Shown in pieces: positions 1 through 9,612 of a stretch of 64,000 nt of DNA (positions within the stretch are counted from its first letter, which is position 1; each line of letters begins with the position of its first letter). The stretch lies in NCBI RefSeq assembly GCF_003067705.1, contig NZ_QANL01000001.1, positions 372,001 through 436,000 of the forward strand. The letters are read 5' to 3'. The position numbers and the translations under genes are program-made. This DNA is from Planctomonas deserti (lineage in GTDB: Bacteria; Actinomycetota; Actinomycetes; Actinomycetales; Microbacteriaceae). The notes under the pieces were generated by a model. It did no database searches, was not told the DNA's origin, and saw only the letters and a program-made list of their open reading frames with translations.

Positions 1-8
1 GGAGCCGG

Positions 9-1046
9 TCAGAACGCCTTGAGCAGGGCCACCGACTGGGTCGCCCGCCGGAATCCCATGCTCGTGTACAGGCCGAGCGCCCCGGACGGGTTGTCGGAGT
101 CGACGTCGAGGTTCACGCGCTCGTAACCCAGGTCCTTGCTGGCGGCGAGCACCCGGGACAGCAGGGCCTGGGCGATCCGGCGCCCCCGCCACTCCCGCAC
201 GACGCCCACGAGCCCCACGTAGGCGTGCGGGTAGCCCTGGGCGGCCCAGTCCTGCTCGTTCACGTCCGTGCGCACGAGCCCCACCACCCGTTCGGTCCCG
301 TCCTCGCCCGTGGCGAGCGCGAGGTAGCTGAGGTCGGCCCGGAAGATCGCGAGCCGCTGGTGGTTCTCCCAGTGCTCGCGCGACTCGGGCTGCGAGCCCC
401 AGTGGTCCCGGAACGACGCGTTCTTCGCCTCGAGCGCGCCGGCCGACCAGTCGCCGTGCCACGGCACGATGCGCACGCCGTCGCCGGGGACCACCTCGGG
501 GATGGGCTCGCCAAGGTCCCTGCGCAGTTCGAGGAAGTAGCGCTCCCGGTCGAAGCCACGGCGCTCGAAGAGCCGGATGGCTGCGCCGCCGTGCTCGGTG
601 TCGGCGTAGATGAGCAGCCAGCCGGGCAATGCCTCCTCGGCGGCGGCCAGCTGCTGCGTGCCGCGCGCCTCCTGCCACGCCGCGATTCGGCGGCCGAGTC
701 CCTCGCCCCGGCGGTCCGGGCGCACGCCGCCGAGGAACACGACACGCACGATCGACTCCCGGCTCTCCAGCGGCAGGGCCATCCCGTACGCGGCGATGCC
801 CTTCTCGTCCTCGGCAAGAAGCGAGTCCGCAACGGGGTCGAAGCGTGGCTCGGCGAAGTCCTCGGCGATCTCCTCCTCGTTCACCACGAAGTGCGGGTGG
901 TCGAGGGGGTCCATCGCGCTGTGCAGCCGCGCGAGGCCGGCGGCATCGGCCCGGGTCGCGGGGCGCCAGCGCAGCCCGTCGGCGTCGACGGGGACGGGCA
1001 GGGTCGCGGGTGCGTCTACTCGAGTCCGGAGCGGCTGATCCACCAT
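9..1046 (-). CDS. tandem GNAT-domain N-acetyltransferase
   Basis: A 345-residue protein with two GNAT (acetyl-CoA N-acetyltransferase) folds. The acetyl-CoA loop is seen twice: VRPDRRGEGLGRRI near residue 115 and VREWRGRRIAQALL near 285. Each is followed by a typical C-terminal GNAT strand (LFERRGF; LYTSMGF). The tandem layout recalls mycothiol synthase (MshD), but I see no proof of that substrate, so it is left unnamed. The ATG start was chosen because the reading frame upstream runs through the rplQ terminator and is low-complexity Arg/Pro/Ser sequence. It lies downstream of rplQ on the same strand but beyond a strong terminator, so it is probably transcribed separately. The family is confident, the substrate unknown. 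Confidence 0.85.
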   Translation of the reverse strand: MVDQPLRTRVDAPATLPVPVDADGLRWRPATRADAAGLARLHSAMDPLDHPHFVVNEEEIAEDFAEPRFDPVADSLLAEDEKGIAAYGMALPLESRESIVRVVFLGGVRPDRRGEGLGRRIAAWQEARGTQQLAAAEEALPGWLLIYADTEHGGAAIRLFERRGFDRERYFLELRRDLGEPIPEVVPGDGVRIVPWHGDWSAGALEAKNASFRDHWGSQPESREHWENHQRLAIFRADLSYLALATGEDGTERVVGLVRTDVNEQDWAAQGYPHAYVGLVGVVREWRGRRIAQALLSRVLAASKDLGYERVNLDVDSDNPSGALGLYTSMGFRRATQSVALLKAF

Positions 1047-1069
1047 CGGACCAGCATAGGGACACGCGA

Positions 1070-1105
1070 AGGAGCCCCGGCAGCCGAGTGGCTGCCGGGG
1101 CTCCT
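1070..1105 (-). terminator. rho-independent-type terminator after rplQ
   Basis: Perfect 16-bp stem: AGGAGCCCCGGCAGCC pairs with its complement across the 4-nt loop GAGT. It lies 14 nt beyond the rplQ stop. It probably ends the infA-rplQ operon. There is no long U tract, as is common in high-GC actinobacteria. Confidence 0.85.
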
Positions 1106-1119
1106 GTCGTGAAGGGGTG

Positions 1120-1770
1120 TTACGCGTCGTCCGACTTCTTGGCGGCGTCCGCCTCGACCTCGGCCGCGACCTCGTCCGTGGACTCGGCGGGCGTGGGCTC
1201 CGACTGCTCGATCGTGTCGGTCGACTCGACGGGGACCTCGGACTCGGCCGCAGCCTGGTCCGCGGTGGACTCGTCGGCGGTCGACTCGTCGGCGACGGGC
1301 GCCTCAGCAACAGCAGCCTCGGCCACGGGTGCCTCGGCGACGGGGGCCGCAGCGGTCGAGGCACCGGCGGTCGCCGTGGCGGCGGACGCGCTGCGCTTGA
1401 CCTTCGGGGTCACGGGCTCGAGCACGAGCTCGATCTGCACCATCGAGGCGTTGTCGCCCTTGCGGAAGCCGAGCTTCGTGATGCGGGTGTAGCCGCCGTC
1501 GCGCTCGGCGACGAGGGGCGCGATCTCCGTGAAGAGCTCGTGCACGACCGTCTTGTCCGAGATGACGCCGAGCACGCGACGACGCGCGTGCAGGTCGCCG
1601 CGCTTCGCGAACGTGATGAGGCGCTCGGCAACGGGACGCAGGCGCTTGGCCTTCGTCTCGGTGGTCTTGATCGAGCGGTGCGTGAACAGCGCGGCGGCGA
1701 GGTTCGCGAGAAGCAGGCGCTCGTGCGACGGTCCGCCGCCGAGACGCGGGCCCTTGGTTGGCTTAGGCAT
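1120..1770 (-). CDS. rplQ: 50S ribosomal protein L17 with long acidic C-terminal tail
   Basis: L17 of the large ribosomal subunit, which lies near the exit-tunnel side. The conserved core fills about residues 1-119 ([18 protein letters not shown] start, [15 protein letters not shown], and a final [10 protein letters not shown] strand). After it comes an unusual tail of nearly 100 residues made almost only of Ala, Glu, Asp, Ser, Thr, Val and Pro, with repeated EAPVAE and DESTADE units. A typical L17 without a tail is about 120 residues, so this one is almost double. It is the last gene of the alpha operon, 55 nt after rpoA and followed by a strong terminator. truA, often the next gene in actinobacteria, is absent. 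Confidence 0.97.
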   Translation of the reverse strand: MPKPTKGPRLGGGPSHERLLLANLAAALFTHRSIKTTETKAKRLRPVAERLITFAKRGDLHARRRVLGVISDKTVVHELFTEIAPLVAERDGGYTRITKLGFRKGDNASMVQIELVLEPVTPKVKRSASAATATAGASTAAAPVAEAPVAEAAVAEAPVADESTADESTADQAAAESEVPVESTDTIEQSEPTPAESTDEVAAEVEADAAKKSDDA

Positions 1771-1825
1771 GGTGTTGTGTCTCCAGGTGAATCAGAAAGG
1801 GTGGTGGTCGAGTGAACGAGCGCTG

Positions 1826-2818
1826 TTAGCTGTACTCGTCGTCGTCGGAACCGCTGTAGAAGTGGGCGCCGTCGAAGCCGGGAACGGCATCCTTCAGCGA
1901 CAGCCCCATCTCGACGAGCTTGTCCTTGACCTCATCCACCGACTTCTGACCGAAGTTGCGGATGTTCATGAGCTGCGTCTCCGAGAGCGCGACCAGTTCG
2001 CTCACGTTGTTGATGCCCTCGCGCTTGAGGCAGTTGTAGGAGCGGACCGAGAGGTCCAGGTCCTCGATCGGCATCGACAGCTCGGAGCTGAGGACGGCGT
2101 CGACCGGCGCGGGGCCGATCTCGATGCCCTCGGCGGAGCTGTTGAGCTCGCGGGCGAGCCCGAACAGCTCGGTCAGCGTGCGACCGGCGGACGCGATGGC
2201 GTCGCGCGGCGTGATGGCCGGCTTCGACTCGACGTCGACGACAAGGCGGTCGAAGTCGGTGCGCTCACCGGCACGCGTCGCCTCGACGCGGTAGGTGACC
2301 TTGAGCACGGGCGAGTAGATCGAGTCGACCGGGATCTGGCCAGCCTCGCTGAACTCGCTGCGGTTCTGGGTCGCCGACACGTAGCCGCGGCCGCGCTCGA
2401 TCGTCAGCTCGAGCTCGAACTTCGCCTTCTCGTTGAGCGTGGCGATGACGAGCTCGGGGTTGTGGATCTCGACGCCGGCGGGGGCGGAGATGTCGGCGGC
2501 GGTGACCTCACCGGCACCCGTCTTGCGCAGGTACGCCGTGATGGGCTCGTCGTGCTCGCTGGAGACGACGAGGCCCTTGATGTTCAGGATGATCTCGGTG
2601 ACGTCTTCCTTCACACCGGGGATCGTGCTGAACTCGTGCAGCACGCCGTCGATGCGGATGCTCGTGACCGCTGCGCCCGGGATCGAGGAGAGAAGGGTGC
2701 GGCGCAGGGAGTTGCCGAGGGTGTAACCGAACCCCGGCTCAAGGGGCTCGATCACGAAACGTGACCGGAACTCCGAGATGTTCTCTTCGGTGAGCGTTGG
2801 ACGCTGTGCAATGAGCAC
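1826..2818 (-). CDS. rpoA: DNA-directed RNA polymerase subunit alpha
   Basis: Alpha subunit of RNA polymerase, 330 residues. The N-terminal assembly domain covers about residues 1-235 (MLIAQRPTL start, [20 protein letters not shown] dimer motif). The C-terminal DNA- and activator-binding domain ([17 protein letters not shown] and [14 protein letters not shown]) follows at about 250-315. The start codon is GTG. The gene lies between rpsK (187-nt spacer upstream) and rplQ. The upstream spacer contains mutually exclusive hairpins, which suggests separate control of rpoA-rplQ relative to rpsM-rpsK. Confidence 0.98.
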   Translation of the reverse strand: MLIAQRPTLTEENISEFRSRFVIEPLEPGFGYTLGNSLRRTLLSSIPGAAVTSIRIDGVLHEFSTIPGVKEDVTEIILNIKGLVVSSEHDEPITAYLRKTGAGEVTAADISAPAGVEIHNPELVIATLNEKAKFELELTIERGRGYVSATQNRSEFSEAGQIPVDSIYSPVLKVTYRVEATRAGERTDFDRLVVDVESKPAITPRDAIASAGRTLTELFGLARELNSSAEGIEIGPAPVDAVLSSELSMPIEDLDLSVRSYNCLKREGINNVSELVALSETQLMNIRNFGQKSVDEVKDKLVEMGLSLKDAVPGFDGAHFYSGSDDDEYS

Positions 2819-2919
2819 TATTGATTCCTTTCGGCGAAGTGTCCGCTATATGACACTCGGCAATGAACCGGGCGGAGGACCCGGCAAGTATGGAGTTGTG
2901 CGCGACGCGAAAACGCGCG

Positions 2920-2984
2920 GGTCTCGCGTCGGTCTCGATCAGCCGGACCGAGACCCCCGTCGCCCGCGGGTGACAGGGGTCTCG
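2920..2984 (-). promoter_or_regulatory. alternative hairpins in rpsK-rpoA spacer (possible attenuator)
   Basis: The spacer carries GGTCTCG three times (2920-2926, 2931-2937, 2978-2984) and its complement CGAGACC once (2949-2955). The complement can pair with only one partner at a time. In transcription order the first hairpin uses 2976-2984 with 2949-2957 (9 bp); the alternative uses 2949-2955 with 2931-2937 (7 bp). This is the place where rpsD often sits in other actinobacteria. A regulatory role is inferred. Confidence 0.4.
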
Positions 2985-3005
2985 ATTCGAGCGGCGGCGA
3001 CAGCC

Positions 3006-3404
3006 TTAGACGCGGCGGCGCTTCGGCGGACGGCAGCCGTTGTGGGCCTGCGGTGTCACGTCGTTGATCGAGCCGACCTCGAGGCCGGCGGCCTGCAGCG
3101 AGCGGATCGCGGTCTCGCGGCCCGAGCCCGGGCCCTTCACGAAGACGTCGACCTTCTTCATACCGTGCTCCTGCGCCTGGCGCGCAGCGGACTCCGCGGC
3201 GAGCTGGGCAGCGAACGGGGTGGACTTGCGCGAGCCCTTGAAGCCCACGCCGCCCGACGACGCCCAGCTGATGACCGCACCGGTGGTGTCGGTGATCGAG
3301 ACGATCGTGTTGTTGAACGTGCTCTTGATGTGGGCCTGGCCCACGGCGATGTTCTTCTTCTCCTTGCGACGCGGCTTGCGCGCGGCAGTCTTGGGTGTTG
3401 CCAT
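3006..3404 (-). CDS. rpsK: 30S ribosomal protein S11
   Basis: S11 of the small-subunit platform, which helps shape the mRNA exit region. Its 132 residues match the family length. It has a basic N-terminus ([18 protein letters not shown]), the conserved [15 protein letters not shown] segment, and the basic C-terminus [11 protein letters not shown]. It lies 45 nt after rpsM in the alpha operon. In many relatives rpsD follows directly; here the next gene is rpoA after a structured spacer. Confidence 0.98.
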   Translation of the reverse strand: MATPKTAARKPRRKEKKNIAVGQAHIKSTFNNTIVSITDTTGAVISWASSGGVGFKGSRKSTPFAAQLAAESAARQAQEHGMKKVDVFVKGPGSGRETAIRSLQAAGLEVGSINDVTPQAHNGCRPPKRRRV

Positions 3405-3449
3405 GATTTCTCCTAAATCCTATGAAGGCGAGAGGCCGCTGGCCGGGGC

Positions 3450-3824
3450 CTAGCGAGCCTTCTTCTTGCCGGCCACGGTGCGCTTCGGGCCCTTGCGGGT
3501 GCGAGCGTTGGTCTTGGTGCGCTGACCGCGGACCGGGAGGCCGCGACGGTGACGGATGCCCTCGTAGCTGCCGATCTCGACCTTGCGGCGGATGTCGGCC
3601 GCCACCTCGCGGCGGAGGTCACCCTCCACCTTGAAGTTGCCTTCGATGTGATCGCGGAGTGCGACGAGCTGGTCGTCGGTGAGGTCCTTGACCCGGATGT
3701 TGCCGTCGATAGCGGTGTCGGCGAGGGTCTTGAGGGCCCTCGTGCGGCCGACGCCGTAGATGTACGTGAGTGCTACTTCCACGCGCTTGTCGCGGGGAAT
3801 GTCTACGCCTGCGAGACGTGCCAT
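3450..3824 (-). CDS. rpsM: 30S ribosomal protein S13
   Basis: S13 of the 30S head, which contacts the P-site tRNA and forms bridges to the large subunit. Its 124 residues start [24 protein letters not shown]. It has the helix-two-turn-helix segment GRTRALKTL and the basic tail with [19 protein letters not shown]. It is the third gene of the alpha operon, after rpmJ. The 159-nt spacer upstream (3825-3983) is long for this operon and contains short inverted repeats: GAGCCG at 3900 paired with CGGCTC at 3911, and CGGACCC at 3962 paired with GGGTCCG at 3971. Confidence 0.98.
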   Translation of the reverse strand: MARLAGVDIPRDKRVEVALTYIYGVGRTRALKTLADTAIDGNIRVKDLTDDQLVALRDHIEGNFKVEGDLRREVAADIRRKVEIGSYEGIRHRRGLPVRGQRTKTNARTRKGPKRTVAGKKKAR

Positions 3825-3983
3825 TGCGGCTTCTCCTAGAGATGAGTGGAGGTGTGAAGCAGCACCGGTGCACCGGCCTCCAACCGGTGGTGTCCCCCTG
3901 AGCCGTCTACCGGCTCGGGTTCTGGTGCTGCTGGTTCTGTTTTCAGTTGTGCTGCACGGCGCGGACCCGAGGGTCCGTGCCGA

Positions 3984-4097
3984 CTAACCCTGGCGCTGCT
4001 TGTGGCGCGGGTTCTCGCAGATCACCATGACGCGTCCGTTGCGACGGATGACCTTGCACTTGTCGCAGATTCGCTTGACGCTGGGGTTGACCTTCAT
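3984..4097 (-). CDS. rpmJ: 50S ribosomal protein L36, zinc-binding type
   Basis: L36, a 37-residue large-subunit protein. It begins [19 protein letters not shown] and ends NPRHKQRQG. Cys11, Cys14, Cys27 and His32 form the CxxC...C...H zinc site of the 'C+' form. This means its ribosome incorporation is zinc-dependent; organisms with this form often carry a zinc-free paralogue elsewhere, and none is seen in this window. It lies 80 nt after infA and before rpsM, the usual order. Confidence 0.96.
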   Translation of the reverse strand: MKVNPSVKRICDKCKVIRRNGRVMVICENPRHKQRQG

Positions 4098-4177
4098 GTC
4101 CTTGATTCCTTTTGTTCGCTGGCCTCGTACCCGTTCCCCAGCCGGATGACCGGGGAGGGCCGTTCCTTACAGCGGAC

Positions 4178-4399
4178 TTACTTGTAGCGGTAGACGATCC
4201 GACCACGGGTCAGGTCGTAAGGGCTCAGCTCCACGATCACGCGGTCCTCGGGGAGGATGCGGATGTAGTGCTGACGCATCTTGCCCGAGATGTGGGCGAG
4301 CACCTTGTGTCCATTGGTCAACTCGACGCGGAACATCGCGTTGGGAAGAGCTTCGACTACTGCGCCTTCGATCTCGATGACACCGTCTTTTTTGGCCAT
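4178..4399 (-). CDS. infA: translation initiation factor IF-1
   Basis: IF-1, a 73-residue S1-type OB-fold protein that binds the 30S A site during initiation. It starts [14 protein letters not shown], has the core [23 protein letters not shown], and ends with the motif [15 protein letters not shown]. The ATG at the MAKK position was chosen over a longer frame because it matches the family exactly. It is the first gene of the alpha operon, with a well-formed promoter about 100 nt upstream. In most actinobacteria infA follows map directly; here they are separated by the mannitol/HNH block. Confidence 0.98.
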   Translation of the reverse strand: MAKKDGVIEIEGAVVEALPNAMFRVELTNGHKVLAHISGKMRQHYIRILPEDRVIVELSPYDLTRGRIVYRYK

Positions 4400-4496
4400 A
4401 CACTCACTGTCGCTAAAAGGTTGTCCGCTGGTCGTGCGGCGGGGGATTGTGGTGAGAAAATTGGCGCCCGAAACGGGCCCAAAACACCAAAGATCA

Positions 4497-4525
4497 AGCG
4501 TATGCCATCTTCGCGCGTGTCGCAA
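4497..4525 (-). promoter_or_regulatory. sigma-A-type promoter of infA operon
   Basis: On the minus strand the -35 box TTGCGA (4520-4525) and -10 box TACGCT (4497-4502) are separated by exactly 17 nt. The predicted start near 4490 gives a leader of about 90 nt before infA. It fits the need for an own promoter now that secY-adk-map lies more than 11 kb away. Confidence 0.65.
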
Positions 4526-4637
4526 TTCTTGACGCCGAATCGGCCTGGTATAGGTGCGCCCCAGGCGAACACGCCCGGCTGACGGGCCCGACGAGCGGCC
4601 GGACGGGCAGGGGCGCGGTCCGCGAGCCGGACGAACA

Positions 4638-4708
4638 CGGTCCCCGAGTCTGTCGAAGGGACGCAACCTGTGAGGCAGGTCGCGTCCCTTCTACAAGCTC
4701 AGGGACCG
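4638..4708. repeat. dispersed palindromic repeat, paired copy
   Basis: An imperfect long inverted repeat: CGGTCCCCGAGTCTGTCGAA followed by GGGACGC on the left, and GCGTCCCTTCTACAAGCTCA followed by GGGACCG on the right, with CCTG/CAGG pairing inside the loop. The same family occurs at 14259, 15844-16194 and 59391. It lies just downstream of mtlD and probably also ends mannitol-operon transcripts. The remainder of the 336-nt gap between infA and mtlD holds the infA promoter and nothing else I recognise. Confidence 0.8.
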
Positions 4709-4735
4709 TAGACGTCGTCCGTGCTGTGCCGCGGC

Positions 4736-5908
4736 TCAGGCGCCTTCGGGATGCATGAGGCCGGAGCGGCGGGACTGCTCTCCGGTCACGGCGGCGACGA
4801 GCGGCGACGTCAGCGGGTGGGAGTCCTCCAGGCCGGTGACCTCGCGCACGAAGTCGGCGGCCGAGAGCGACGCGAGCTTCTCGCCGAGCTCGACGCTCTG
4901 CGGGTCCTCCGGCACGTCGAACCGCAGCGCGGCGGTCACGGCGCGCACGAGGGCGTCGTGCGGAAGCCCGCGCTCGGCGAGCTCCGCGGCGGGGCCGATG
5001 AAGCGCTCGTGCCTGCTCAGCTTGCGCAGCGGCTGCCGGCCGACGCGGGCGACCGTGTCGGCGAGGTCCGGGTTGGCGAAGCGCTTGAGGTTCTTCTCGA
5101 GGTACCGCTGCTGCTCGTCCTCGCCGAGGCCGTGCTTGGCGACGAGCAGCTGCTTGGTCTCACCGAGCACGGCGCGCACCTCCTCGGCGACCTCGGTGAT
5201 GGCCATCGCATCCGCCTGGCTCTCCGCGCCCGCGGCGAACCCGTGGTACGCGAGTGTCGCGTGTCCGGTGTTGACCGTGAAGAGCTTGCGCTCGATGTAG
5301 GGGGCGAGGTCGTCGACGAAGGTCGCCTCGGGGATCTCCGGCACCGCGTCGCCGAACGGCGTGCGGTCGATGACCCACTCGAAGAAGTCCTCCACGGTGA
5401 CGTCGAGCCCCTGGCCCGGCTCCTGGTTCGGCACGATGCGGTCGACGGCGGTGTTCGCGAACACCGCGCGGTCCAGCGCGTCCGTGCGGTCGCCGAGCGC
5501 CTTCTCCACCTCGGCCCGCAGCAGGTCCGTCGCGTTGATCGCGTTCTCGCACGCCATCACCTGCAGCGGGGCCGCGCCCTCGGGGCGGGCGAGCAGCCCG
5601 GCCGCGATGCTCGGGGCGACGAAGCGCAGCACGGTGGGTCCGACGGCCGTTGTGGCGACGTCAGCCGAGGCCAGCTCGGCCACGAGCCCGTCCGGGTCCT
5701 CCGCGCTGTTGATGGCGCGGAAGCCGCTGACGGTCCACTCGCGGGCGTCGGGCCCGACCTCGCGCACGCGGTACTCGTCCGCGGCGGCGAGCTGTGAGAT
5801 CAGCTCGCCGTTGACGTCGGAGAAGAGGACCTCGTAGCCGGCGTTGTGCAGGATGAGCCCGACGAATCCCCGGCCGATGTTGCCGGCGCCGAAGTGGACG
5901 GCCTTCAT
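4736..5908 (-). CDS. mtlD: mannitol-1-phosphate 5-dehydrogenase
   Basis: NAD-dependent oxidation of mannitol-1-phosphate to fructose-6-phosphate, the last step of PTS-dependent mannitol use. The 390-residue protein belongs to the polyol-specific long-chain dehydrogenases. It has an N-terminal Rossmann fold with the motif [13 protein letters not shown] at about residues 5-17 and the motif [12 protein letters not shown] near residue 208. It is the last gene of the PTS operon and overlaps the EIIA gene by 4 nt (ATGA), so translation is probably coupled. No defect is visible. Confidence 0.96.
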   Translation of the reverse strand: MKAVHFGAGNIGRGFVGLILHNAGYEVLFSDVNGELISQLAAADEYRVREVGPDAREWTVSGFRAINSAEDPDGLVAELASADVATTAVGPTVLRFVAPSIAAGLLARPEGAAPLQVMACENAINATDLLRAEVEKALGDRTDALDRAVFANTAVDRIVPNQEPGQGLDVTVEDFFEWVIDRTPFGDAVPEIPEATFVDDLAPYIERKLFTVNTGHATLAYHGFAAGAESQADAMAITEVAEEVRAVLGETKQLLVAKHGLGEDEQQRYLEKNLKRFANPDLADTVARVGRQPLRKLSRHERFIGPAAELAERGLPHDALVRAVTAALRFDVPEDPQSVELGEKLASLSAADFVREVTGLEDSHPLTSPLVAAVTGEQSRRSGLMHPEGA

Positions 5909-6345
5909 CCCTCGTTGACCTCGGACAGGATCTCGTACACGGCCTCCGCCGAGGGGGCGTCGAGCAGCTGCTGCACCTGGTCCTCGTCGCTGAAGATGAT
6001 CGCGATCTTGGTGAGGATCTCGAGGTGGCCGTTCTCCTTGCCGGCGATGCCGACGACGAAGCGCACCTCGTTGCCGCCCCAGTCGATCGGCTGGTCGTAC
6101 CGCACGAACGAGAGCGCGGACTCGAGGATCGTGTCCTTGCCCTCGTTCGTGCCGTGCGGAATGGCCAGGAAGTTGCCCATGTAGGTCGAGACCGACTTCT
6201 CCCGCTCGAGCATGTAGCCGAGGTACTCCGGCGTCACGGCGCCGGCGGAGACGAGGAGCTCCGCCGCCTGGGCGATCGCGTCCTCCATGCCGCTGGCGTG
6301 CGCGCCGACGCGCACCCGGTCGAGTTCAAGCACCTTGTCGGTCAT
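5905..6345 (-). CDS. mtlF: PTS mannitol-specific EIIA component
   Basis: A 146-residue EIIA protein of the mannitol/fructose class (PTS_EIIA_2). It takes phosphate from HPr on the histidine in the motif [12 protein letters not shown] (near residue 62) and passes it to the EIIB domain of MtlA. Having EIIA as a separate protein, with EIICB on another, is the arrangement found in many Gram-positive bacteria. It lies 49 nt after the EIICB gene and overlaps mtlD by 4 nt. Confidence 0.95.
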   Translation of the reverse strand: MTDKVLELDRVRVGAHASGMEDAIAQAAELLVSAGAVTPEYLGYMLEREKSVSTYMGNFLAIPHGTNEGKDTILESALSFVRYDQPIDWGGNEVRFVVGIAGKENGHLEILTKIAIIFSDEDQVQQLLDAPSAEAVYEILSEVNEG

Positions 6346-6394
6346 CGATTCCTCTTCCTGTTGCTCGCGAGTCGCGGTGCGGTCTCCCGCGCCG

Positions 6395-7906
6395 TCACTC
6401 GCCCTTCTGGGACTGGACGAGGTCGACGACCTCGTCGTACTTGGGGCTGTTCATGAAGTTGTCGACCGACACGTGCGTGGCGTGGTCGTTCTTCTGGCGG
6501 GCGCGGTCGGTGAGGTCCTTGTGCGTGATGATCAGGTCCTCGTGACCGTCGAGGTTCGCGATGGACTTGTTGACCACCGTGACCCCCTCGACGCCGGCCT
6601 TCTTGAGCTTGTTGCGCAGCACGCTCGCGCCCATGGCGCTCGACCCCATGCCCGCGTCGCAGGCGAACACGATGTTGTCGATGCGCACCTCGGTGGCGGT
6701 GTTGGCGCCGGACTCCTGGCGGAGGGCCGCGGTGACCGAGCTCTTCTTGCCCTTGAGGTCGTCCATGCGCGCAGCGGCGTCGGCGAGGGCGTTGGTGCCC
6801 GCCGCCTCGGCCTCGAGGTCGCGCTTGCGGCTGGCCCGCAGGATGACGGAGGCCACCGCGAAGGACACGGCCGCGGACAGCAGCACCGACAGGATGACAC
6901 CGGGGTAGCTGTCACGGGCGGTGACCGCGAGGATCGCGAAGATGCTGCCCGGCGAGGCGACGCTCACGAGGCCGGAGCCGAAGAGCACGTTCGTGAACAC
7001 GCCGGTCGCGCCGCCGGAGATGACGGCGAGCAGCAGGATCGGCTTCGACAGCACGTACGGGAAGTAGATCTCGTGGATGCCGCCCAGGAACTGGATGATG
7101 ATCGCGCCGGGGGCGGTGGCACGCGAGACGCCGACGCCGAAGACGGTGAAGGCGAGCAGCAGTCCGAGACCCGGGCCGGGGTTGGCCTCGAGCAGGAACA
7201 GGATCGACTTGCCGGTGTCGGCCGACTGGGCCGCGCCGAGCGGCGTGAGCACGCCCTGGTTGATGGCGTTGTTGAGGAACAGCACCTTGGCCGGCTCGAT
7301 CACGATGCTCGCGAGCGGCAGGAGGCCGTTCTCGGTGAGCCAGCCCACCGCGCCGCCCAGCGCGTTGCTGAAGGCGGAGAGCAGCGGCGCGAGCCCGAAG
7401 AACGCGACGAGCGCGAGGAGCATGGCGAGGATGCCGGCGGAGAAGTTGTTGACGAGCATCTCGAAGCCGGCGCGGATCTTGCCGTCCCAGATCTTGTCGA
7501 TCTTCTTCATGATGAGGGCCGCGAGCGGGCCGACGATGAGGGCACCGAGGAACATCGGGGCGCTCGAGCCGGCGATGACACCCATGGTCGCCGCCGCTCC
7601 GACCACGCCACCGCGCACGTCGTAGACCATGCGGCCACCCGTGTAGGCGATGAGCAGCGGGAGGAGGTAGGTGATCATCGGGCCGACGATGCCGGTGTAC
7701 GGCGTGCCGTCCGGGGCCTCGCCGAAGCCGCCGAGTTGCGGCACGGGCAGCCAGCCGGTCTGGATGAACAGCGCGGTGATGAGCCCCCAGGCGATGAACG
7801 CGGGGATGTTCGGCATGACCATGCCGGAGAGGAATGCACCGAACCGCTGAATGCGGACGCGGGCGCCGCCCTTCTGCGTCCTGGTGGCGGGTGACGCCGT
7901 CGTCAT
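6395..7906 (-). CDS. mtlA: PTS mannitol-specific EIICB component
   Basis: Membrane permease that imports mannitol and phosphorylates it to mannitol-1-phosphate. Its 503 residues begin with a multi-helix EIIC domain (about residues 20-345) that carries the substrate-site signature GGIHEIYFPYVL. A charged linker and a C-terminal EIIB domain (about 408-503) follow; the phospho-cysteine loop is VFACDAGMGSSAMG. No EIIA domain is fused; the next gene supplies it. The start overlaps the ptsI stop by 4 nt, so enzyme I and permease are made from one coupled message. Confidence 0.96.
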   Translation of the reverse strand: MTTASPATRTQKGGARVRIQRFGAFLSGMVMPNIPAFIAWGLITALFIQTGWLPVPQLGGFGEAPDGTPYTGIVGPMITYLLPLLIAYTGGRMVYDVRGGVVGAAATMGVIAGSSAPMFLGALIVGPLAALIMKKIDKIWDGKIRAGFEMLVNNFSAGILAMLLALVAFFGLAPLLSAFSNALGGAVGWLTENGLLPLASIVIEPAKVLFLNNAINQGVLTPLGAAQSADTGKSILFLLEANPGPGLGLLLAFTVFGVGVSRATAPGAIIIQFLGGIHEIYFPYVLSKPILLLAVISGGATGVFTNVLFGSGLVSVASPGSIFAILAVTARDSYPGVILSVLLSAAVSFAVASVILRASRKRDLEAEAAGTNALADAAARMDDLKGKKSSVTAALRQESGANTATEVRIDNIVFACDAGMGSSAMGASVLRNKLKKAGVEGVTVVNKSIANLDGHEDLIITHKDLTDRARQKNDHATHVSVDNFMNSPKYDEVVDLVQSQKGE

Positions 7907-9612
7907 GATCGTGCTCCGTTCGATTCGGATTCGGTAGGGGATGGTGCGGTGAGGATCGCGTCGCTCGCGGCGTGCACGGCGGCACGGGCTTCGGCGGCGC
8001 TGCTCGCGGCGAGCGCGACGGTGGCGAACGCGCGCGCCTGGTCCAGGGTGAACTTCAGCAGCTCGGCGCGCACGTCGGCGAGCGCGGCGGGGGACATCGA
8101 CAGGGTCGTCGCGCCGAGGCCGACGAGCACCACGGCGAGCTGGGGGTCGGCCGCGGCCTCACCGCAGATGCCGACCGGCTTGCCGAGGGCGGCACCCGCG
8201 GCGCCCACCTCGCCGACCAGCCGCAGCACCGAGGGGTGCCACGGGTCCTGGAACGGCGCGACGGAGCCGAGGAGGCGGTCGGCGGCGAGCGTGTACTGGG
8301 TGAGGTCGTTCGTGCCGATGCTCGCGAAGTCGGCGTCCGCGAGGATGCGGTCGGCCAGCAGCGCGGACGAGGGCACCTCGACCATGACGCCGGCGGTCTT
8401 CAGCCCGAGCTCGTGCGCAAGGTTCGTGAAGTAGCGGGACTCCTCCACCGTCGACACCATGGGCGCCATGACCCACAGGTCGCTCTCGGTCTCGGCGTCC
8501 GCCTGGGCGAGCGCGGTCAGCTGGTCCCGCAGGATCTGCTCGTGGGCGCGCAGCGCGCGCAGCCCGCGCAGGCCGAGGGCGGGGTTCTCCTCCGGCGCGT
8601 CGTTCAGGAAGGTGAGCGGCTTGTCCGCCCCGGCGTCGAGCACGCGCACGACGACCTTCTTGCCCGGGAACGCCTGGAGCACGGCGACGTAGTGCGCCTT
8701 CTGCTCCTCGACCGTCGGGGCGCTCTTGGCGTCGAGGAAGAGGAACTCGGTGCGGAACAGGCCGACGCCCTCCGCGCCCTTCTCCACGGCGCCCGCGGCC
8801 GCGGCAGCGGATCCGAGGTTGGCGAGCAGCGGGATCATGGTGCCGTCGGCGAGCGCCCCGGGACCCGTGGGAGCGGCGATCGCCGATCCGCGGGCCTCGA
8901 TCGCGGCGTTCGCGGCGGCCAGCTCCTCGTCCGAGGGCGAGAGCGTCACGGTGCCGGTCGCCGCGTCCACGATGACGGGGTCGCCGTCCTTCAGGTTCAC
9001 GGCCGGCTCGACGCCGACGACGGCGACGATGCCCTTGTCGCGGGCGAGGATTGCGGTGTGGGAGGTCGGGCCGCCCTCGCTCGTGATGAGCGCGAGCACC
9101 TTGTCGAGGTCGAGGAGCGCGGTGTCGGCGGGCGCGAGGTCGCGGGCGACGAGCACGAACGGGCTGTCGGGCGACGGAACGCCGGGCGCGGGCACGCCGA
9201 GCAGGTGGGCGACGACGCGCTGCGAGACGTCGTCGAGGTCGGTGGCACGCTCCCCCATGTATCCGCCCATGCCGATCAGCATGTCGCGGAAGCCGGCGAA
9301 GGCCTCGAAGACCGCGCGCTCGGCGGTCTTGCCCGTGGCGAGGCGGCCGGTGACGTCCTCGCTCAGCGTGGGGTCCTCCGCCATGAAGGCCTGCGCCTCG
9401 AGCACGTCCTTGGCCGGTCCGCCCGCGCGCTCTCCGCGCGCCCGGATGTCGGCCGCGACGGCGGCGAGGGAGGCCGCTGCTCGCGCGCCCTCCTCCTCGG
9501 CGGAGAGGGTGCTCGGCGAGTCCGCGGGCTCGGGCAGCGGGTCGGGCATGCGGATGACACTGCCGACCGCGGATCCGCGGCCGATGCCGACACCGGTCAG
9601 CTGGGTGCTCAC
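7903..9612 (-). CDS. ptsI: PTS enzyme I (phosphoenolpyruvate-protein phosphotransferase)
   Basis: Enzyme I takes phosphate from phosphoenolpyruvate and passes it to HPr, the first step of every PTS pathway. The 569-residue cytoplasmic protein has an HPr-binding N-terminal region and the active-site histidine in the motif GGPTSHTAILARDKG (near residue 195). The C-terminal PEP-binding barrel carries GVGLFRTEFLF and GTNDLTQYTLAADR. It lies between ptsH and mtlA with 4-nt overlaps on both sides. As the likely only enzyme I of the cell, its placement in a mannitol operon ties general PTS supply to mannitol control, unless another copy exists elsewhere. Confidence 0.97.
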   Translation of the reverse strand: MSTQLTGVGIGRGSAVGSVIRMPDPLPEPADSPSTLSAEEEGARAAASLAAVAADIRARGERAGGPAKDVLEAQAFMAEDPTLSEDVTGRLATGKTAERAVFEAFAGFRDMLIGMGGYMGERATDLDDVSQRVVAHLLGVPAPGVPSPDSPFVLVARDLAPADTALLDLDKVLALITSEGGPTSHTAILARDKGIVAVVGVEPAVNLKDGDPVIVDAATGTVTLSPSDEELAAANAAIEARGSAIAAPTGPGALADGTMIPLLANLGSAAAAAGAVEKGAEGVGLFRTEFLFLDAKSAPTVEEQKAHYVAVLQAFPGKKVVVRVLDAGADKPLTFLNDAPEENPALGLRGLRALRAHEQILRDQLTALAQADAETESDLWVMAPMVSTVEESRYFTNLAHELGLKTAGVMVEVPSSALLADRILADADFASIGTNDLTQYTLAADRLLGSVAPFQDPWHPSVLRLVGEVGAAGAALGKPVGICGEAAADPQLAVVLVGLGATTLSMSPAALADVRAELLKFTLDQARAFATVALAASSAAEARAAVHAASDAILTAPSPTESESNGARS

